The position numbers were made by a program, and so were the translations under genes. The notes under the pieces are model-generated. The model saw only the letters and a program-made list of their open reading frames with translations, was not told the origin of the DNA and made no database searches. From a bacterium (lineage in GTDB: Bacteria > JAJVIF01 > JAGGVT01): DNA of 40,928 bases. Shown in pieces: positions 36,573 to 40,928 of this stretch. How positions within the stretch are numbered: the first letter of the stretch is position 1; each line of letters begins with the position of its first letter. Location: the NCBI GenBank assembly GCA_021157815.1, contig JAGGVT010000027.1, positions 1 through 40,928 of the forward strand. The letters are read 5' to 3'.

Positions 36573-36612
36573 AAAAAAAAAGAGCCACCTTGAGGGCGAG
36601 TTCAAGGCGGCT
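36573..36612 (-). terminator. Rho-independent terminator downstream of CPBP-family gene
   Basis: On - strand: agccgccttga-actcgccc-tcaaggtggct followed by cttttttttt. Confidence 0.9.
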
Positions 36613-36669
36613 GGGAGATTATCCCCCTATTGTTTGGGGGACGTCGAATGTATTAAAACCTGATTAATG

Positions 36670-37584
36670 TTATCCAATCCATTGTTGCCGGTCCCGTACT
36701 GATCGCGGACGAGGGCGCCTTACAGGCGCTTCGGGGTAATCCAGCGCGTCCTCAAGCGGAATGATCTTTTTATTCTTAACGAGATATCTAAGCAGAATCA
36801 GCAGGCATACCAGAATCACGGTTACCGGTATTCCGGCAAATGCTGTTACTTCACTGCCGAACCAGCTTTTGTCAAGGCCCGTCAGCATGTTTGGCCTATC
36901 AAGGAAAGACAATTCACGCACTGGAACTCTCATGAAAAAGGCTGAGAAATAAATGGATAACGATAACGTTGCCGGCAGCCAGAGGTCGTGGAACATTCGA
37001 TAGCAGTAACACAGCAGGACATTGAAAAGGAAAACGTTGATAAATTCGATTGTTGAATAGTGCTCAAGCCGTCCCGCGAATATCGCCACGAAAAGCGGGA
37101 TTCCCCATGTCGGAGCGCTTTCGCCGAATCCCCTGGCGATGAACTGAAACATGAATCCCCTTAGCAGAATTTCACGCGATACCACAATCATGGCTAATGT
37201 GATAAACACGACAAGGGTGCTTTCGACAGCAGGTCCCGATGCCAGTTCGCCTCCTGCGATTATTTCACCCTTATACAATTGAGACAGGCTGACTGACAGT
37301 ATTCTGATAATAAACCAACCTGTTAATATGCCTGCCAGGCCTGACAGGAAGGTTAAGTCATCATTGAAACTGCTTTTAAACAGCCTGATATTATGTATGA
37401 ATGAATAAAGGGCAATAAGCACAATAAAATCTGCCAGAGCTGAGTAGAATATGATTGGAAAATCGGTTGTCGCATTCTGGAACCACACTGCTGAAAACAG
37501 CCATGATTTGATTAACGATGCAAATATCACATACGCAATCAATACTCCTAAAGTCATATACAACGCTGTTCCCTGTCTGCTCAT
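36670..37584 (-). CDS. CPBP-family intramembrane glutamic protease-like protein
   Basis: 304 aa polytopic; VVSREILLRGFMFQFIARGFGE and downstream FINVFLFNVLLCYCYRMFHDLWLPATLSLS consistent with Abi/CPBP. Confidence 0.75.
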   Translation of the reverse strand: MSRQGTALYMTLGVLIAYVIFASLIKSWLFSAVWFQNATTDFPIIFYSALADFIVLIALYSFIHNIRLFKSSFNDDLTFLSGLAGILTGWFIIRILSVSLSQLYKGEIIAGGELASGPAVESTLVVFITLAMIVVSREILLRGFMFQFIARGFGESAPTWGIPLFVAIFAGRLEHYSTIEFINVFLFNVLLCYCYRMFHDLWLPATLSLSIYFSAFFMRVPVRELSFLDRPNMLTGLDKSWFGSEVTAFAGIPVTVILVCLLILLRYLVKNKKIIPLEDALDYPEAPVRRPRPRSVRDRQQWIG

Positions 37585-37857
37585 CGCGTCACCTGGAAAA
37601 GTTTGATTTGATGAAATACCACTACGAAGGGGGGAAAATCAGAAATGGAAAATCTAAAAAATCTATTTATTTAAATAACCTGTGCACTGCATTTAATTTG
37701 GCTTTACATCAGGGGGAGTAATTTCTAAATTTACTGGCCTTTGATTTGAATATACCACATGATTTGAAATTCAACATGGGTGGTTAAAGAATTTTTATAA
37801 ATTTATTTTTGAAATACGTCACGCCTAATAATATTGGTTATTACATGGTTTTAAAAT

Positions 37858-38056
37858 AACACCATGCTTTAGCATGGTGCGTCTTCTCATCGCTTACACA
37901 TACCAGAGCCGGGTGCCGCCCACACATCACGTCTTTTTGTGATTTGTGGGTGCGTGCAAATTAGTAACATTCACCCATAAAGCCCGGAGGGCTGTATGGG
38001 CGGCACCCGAGTACTGGATAAAATGAAAAAAACACCACGATAAAGCGTGGTGTTAT
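37858..38056. repeat. Composite hairpin repeat, copy 2 (inverted relative to 25200-25350)
   Basis: caccatgctttagcatggtg, gggtgccgcccacacatcacgtctttttgtgatttgtgggtg, and caccacgataaagcgtggtg. Confidence 0.82.
38024..38056 (-). terminator. Terminator-like hairpin downstream of VWA gene, formed by one end of the composite repeat
   Basis: On - strand: aacaccacgctttatcgtggtgtttttttc. Confidence 0.75.
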
Positions 38057-38080
38057 CACAATCTGCATATTGTTTGAACA

Positions 38081-39148
38081 TCAATCAAAGAGACCGTTAA
38101 ACCAATCAGCAACTCGAACATACCACGGCTTCCTTTTCTTAATAACAGTTGTTTCCTTGATCTTAACTGTCATTTCCGAGTCATCATATTTCGCGCCCTG
38201 CATTTCAGCCTGAATCTGAATCTGGCGACGGATAACCGTATCGAGATTATTCTCCATCGATTGAGTCGCATACGAATTTGTCAGTTCACTGACACCAGTT
38301 TCCTTATCCTCACCCGTCACTTCATCCTTGAAATGAATCTTTTCAGATTTCTCAGTTCCCCTGACCTTTCCTTCCTCCTTGAGTTCCACAGCGCCCTTTC
38401 GCCATTCGCTGCTGCTTAACATATCCGGCTCGGCGATTGACGCATCGTCGCCGGTGATTAAAAGTGTTTTTCTTTCGCCATCCTGCTCAATGTCCATTTT
38501 ATAGGTCAGGAATTCAAATTGTCCTCCGGTCAGTGTCGCGATTTCGGTGAACTCGTTGATTTCTCTCTGGTCGATTCCACTGCACCCGATTGAGAAAACC
38601 TGTATGCCTTTGTTAGTGGCTATTTTAGCGGTTTTGTCATACGGCACAGTCTGTTCATAATCCATGTGGGGACCGGCATCTCCGATAAGGAATATCATTC
38701 TCGCTACACCATTTCTATTATCCCACTCAAGATTATTCACAGCGGTTCTGAATCCCTTGTTGACATCCTCGCGCTTGTCGCCTCCGCCTGTGGCTCGAAT
38801 CTGCATCAGATCAGCGTGAATCCTGTCAACGTCCCGTGTGAACGGAATTGTTTTAACGATATACTCATCTCCCCTGTCGCGATAGGTTACGATGCTGAAT
38901 CGGACATCCGGCCTGGGATCGCCGAGGAGAATGTCATTTACAATTTCCCAGATTTTCTCTTTAACGACATCAATTTCATCCGCCATGCTTCCTGTTGAAT
39001 CCAGAAGGAAACAGACATCAATCCGAGCCGCTTTCTGTGGGTTCATTCTGGATGATGTCTGCGCGGATGCCATGGTTGACATGAACACAAACAACGTGAA
39101 TATGGCGGCAAGGATATACAACGGTTTTGTTTTTACGATAGAAGTCAT
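38081..39148 (-). CDS. Secreted VWA-domain protein
   Basis: 355 aa; signal peptide; MIDAS motif VCFLLDSTGSMADEI, IVTYRDRGDEYIVKTIPFT, MIFLIGDAGPHMDYEQ. Confidence 0.9.
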   Translation of the reverse strand: MTSIVKTKPLYILAAIFTLFVFMSTMASAQTSSRMNPQKAARIDVCFLLDSTGSMADEIDVVKEKIWEIVNDILLGDPRPDVRFSIVTYRDRGDEYIVKTIPFTRDVDRIHADLMQIRATGGGDKREDVNKGFRTAVNNLEWDNRNGVARMIFLIGDAGPHMDYEQTVPYDKTAKIATNKGIQVFSIGCSGIDQREINEFTEIATLTGGQFEFLTYKMDIEQDGERKTLLITGDDASIAEPDMLSSSEWRKGAVELKEEGKVRGTEKSEKIHFKDEVTGEDKETGVSELTNSYATQSMENNLDTVIRRQIQIQAEMQGAKYDDSEMTVKIKETTVIKKRKPWYVRVADWFNGLFD

Positions 39149-39282
39149 TTCTTCTCTCCTTGAAAATGGATTTGGTTAATCACATAGTCAAACGTGAGAG
39201 GTGATGATTTTGTTCAAAATAATTTGAGGGTTTATGTGAAATAACACCAGGCTTTAGCGTAGTGCTGCTCAAATAAGCGAAA

Positions 39283-39314
39283 ACGTAGGGGTGGGTTTTA
39301 AACCCACCCCTACG
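39283..39314. repeat. Perfect palindrome cgtaggggtgggttttaaacccacccctacg
   Basis: Self-complementary hairpin between radical SAM gene end and VWA gene start. Confidence 0.85.
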
Positions 39315-39349
39315 TGAATGATGCGATTCTTTCATATCCCAGAACGTTC

Positions 39350-40585
39350 TTATTTCGCGGCTCGACGAGCTTCTGCTTTTTTCACTCGCTGATTAAACAG
39401 TGTCTTGACAGCGACTTTCATCGCGGCGAGTTTCAATTCAGTCAGTTTGTATTTGTTTCGATTTTCAAGGAAATACCGTCCCTCATCGGGTTGGATGACG
39501 ATACTGATTTTCAGATTCGGCGCGAGTCCAACCGGGATGCCATGTTTCATGCACGCCTCGTACATGTGTGCGAACACTTCCTTGAGAGGTTCGGGTTCAG
39601 GCGATGGCTTGTCGCCGTAATCCGTGCCGGGAATAGGCCTGAAAACGCAAACTGTCGGGAATGCTTTGTTTTCAGTAATCCAGTCGATTGCCTTGTGTGT
39701 CCATTCAATCGGTTCGAGTCCGGCGATTATCTCACCTGAGACGAATCCTTTACCGAACAGGTTTGCGGAATATTTAATCGCGTCGAAATATCTTTCCTGC
39801 GTGATGTATTTTTCCTTGCCAGGGCATATTTCAGCGAACGCTTCCGGTGAGTGAAATTCATAGCAGAAACTTAAATGGTTTACGCCCATTGCTTTCATTT
39901 CATCGTAGATTTTAAAATCCTTCGCGGGAGTTGCCTGCACGCCGACCAGAAGCCCTGTCTCCTCGATTACGGCTTTGGCGTACGGCATAAGCCTTTCAGC
40001 GCCCTCACCATCAAAATATCCGGCGTTGAAATGGACGAATGAGATGTTTTCATCCCTACGGGCGGCTAATACAGTATCGATAACATCCTCGACTTTCTTT
40101 TCCTCTTCCTCCAATGGCCCAAGGTTCAATCCGGTTGAGCAGAATTTGCAGTTGTTGCCTTTGTATTTCGTCCAGAATGAGCAGACATCGGTAGCGTAGA
40201 TTCCAAGATATGTTCCCTGCATCTGCGCGACACGGCTCATGATTTTTCCGCTTTGGGTTTTCTTGTCGTAAAATCCCGGCGCCGGCGGGAGTTCAACCTG
40301 TGTGATGTGCTTATCGTCTTTGTAAACATGATAGGTAGCGTCATCATGGCGTTTGATTGCAAACGGCGTGTTCTCCACAAATGATTCCGTAACCGGCACG
40401 TTTGCATGAATGTTATCATCAAGCCTTACCTCAAGTCCGCTGCCAAGCCCCGCTCGAAGGCGGCTTATCTTACGGGCGTCCTTCTCGACATGGCATGATT
40501 CATCGATTTTTATTCCCCTGCAGAAGAGTTCCAGTTTAAGAACTCCGGGATTAACTTTTCCATTTTCTATCAGTTGAGCTGCCAC
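39350..40585 (-). CDS. Radical SAM protein with non-canonical CX10CX2C cluster motif
   Basis: 411 aa; GIYATDVCSFWTKYKGNNCKFCSTGLNLG; VHFNAGYFDGEGAE, GEIIAGLEPIEWTHKAIDWI. Confidence 0.82.
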   Translation of the reverse strand: MAAQLIENGKVNPGVLKLELFCRGIKIDESCHVEKDARKISRLRAGLGSGLEVRLDDNIHANVPVTESFVENTPFAIKRHDDATYHVYKDDKHITQVELPPAPGFYDKKTQSGKIMSRVAQMQGTYLGIYATDVCSFWTKYKGNNCKFCSTGLNLGPLEEEEKKVEDVIDTVLAARRDENISFVHFNAGYFDGEGAERLMPYAKAVIEETGLLVGVQATPAKDFKIYDEMKAMGVNHLSFCYEFHSPEAFAEICPGKEKYITQERYFDAIKYSANLFGKGFVSGEIIAGLEPIEWTHKAIDWITENKAFPTVCVFRPIPGTDYGDKPSPEPEPLKEVFAHMYEACMKHGIPVGLAPNLKISIVIQPDEGRYFLENRNKYKLTELKLAAMKVAVKTLFNQRVKKAEARRAAK

Positions 40586-40928
40586 TTTCTATATCTCCAG
40601 AATAAAAGATTTAGCCCCACCTTCAGGCGGAGCGGAATACAATGCGACATTTGATTTTATCACACAGTCCATTTTCCACAAAGACCGCACATATATTTAA
40701 GATGCGTTTGATGCTCGAATTAATATCGCATTTGTGATGATTAATCAGACCTCACCCCCTAGCCCCATAGCCCCATAAGCGCTAAGTTATTTAGTCGCTA
40801 TTGAAAAACCTTCTTTTGAGTATGAGAAAAATGTTTTCCCCTGGGAGCGCTGGTCTCTGACCGGCACCTGTGCAGGCTAACCTGAAATGAGATAAAGGAA
40901 TTATCTCGGACTTGGTTGATAAACTCAA

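Noticed and set aside
36670-37584. CPBP protein as a phage-abortive-infection or bacteriocin-immunity component
   Set aside because: No toxin, bacteriocin or defence gene nearby; neighbours are queH and a VWA gene

Overview
The window looks like a ~41 kb chromosomal segment from an uncultured or poorly characterised bacterium; I could not fix the taxon. Housekeeping genes: LptA/OstA-like protein, deoB, xerC/D, fhs, tRNA-Val, yggS, lpd, queH, a ClC channel and a CPBP protease. It also has large secreted lipoproteins; a respiratory-type cluster of 4-, 18- and 13-heme c-type cytochromes around a HybA-like Fe-S protein and a HybB/NrfD-like quinol subunit; a six-gene MarR-HlyD-ABC-ABC-permease-permease operon; a Met/His/Lys-rich secreted repeat protein; a VWA protein; and a radical SAM protein with a CX10CX2C cluster motif. 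Intergenic DNA is rich in small non-coding repeats: two octamer (TAACCTGC/TAACTTGC) tandem arrays, one 17-bp tandem array, and several families of nested inverted-repeat (MITE/REP-like) elements. The observations I would follow up first are the cytochrome cluster, the nested inverted repeats, the octamer arrays, and an in-frame TAA that splits an otherwise continuous arylsulfotransferase-like lipoprotein gene. All family assignments come from reading motifs in the translations; no database search was run.
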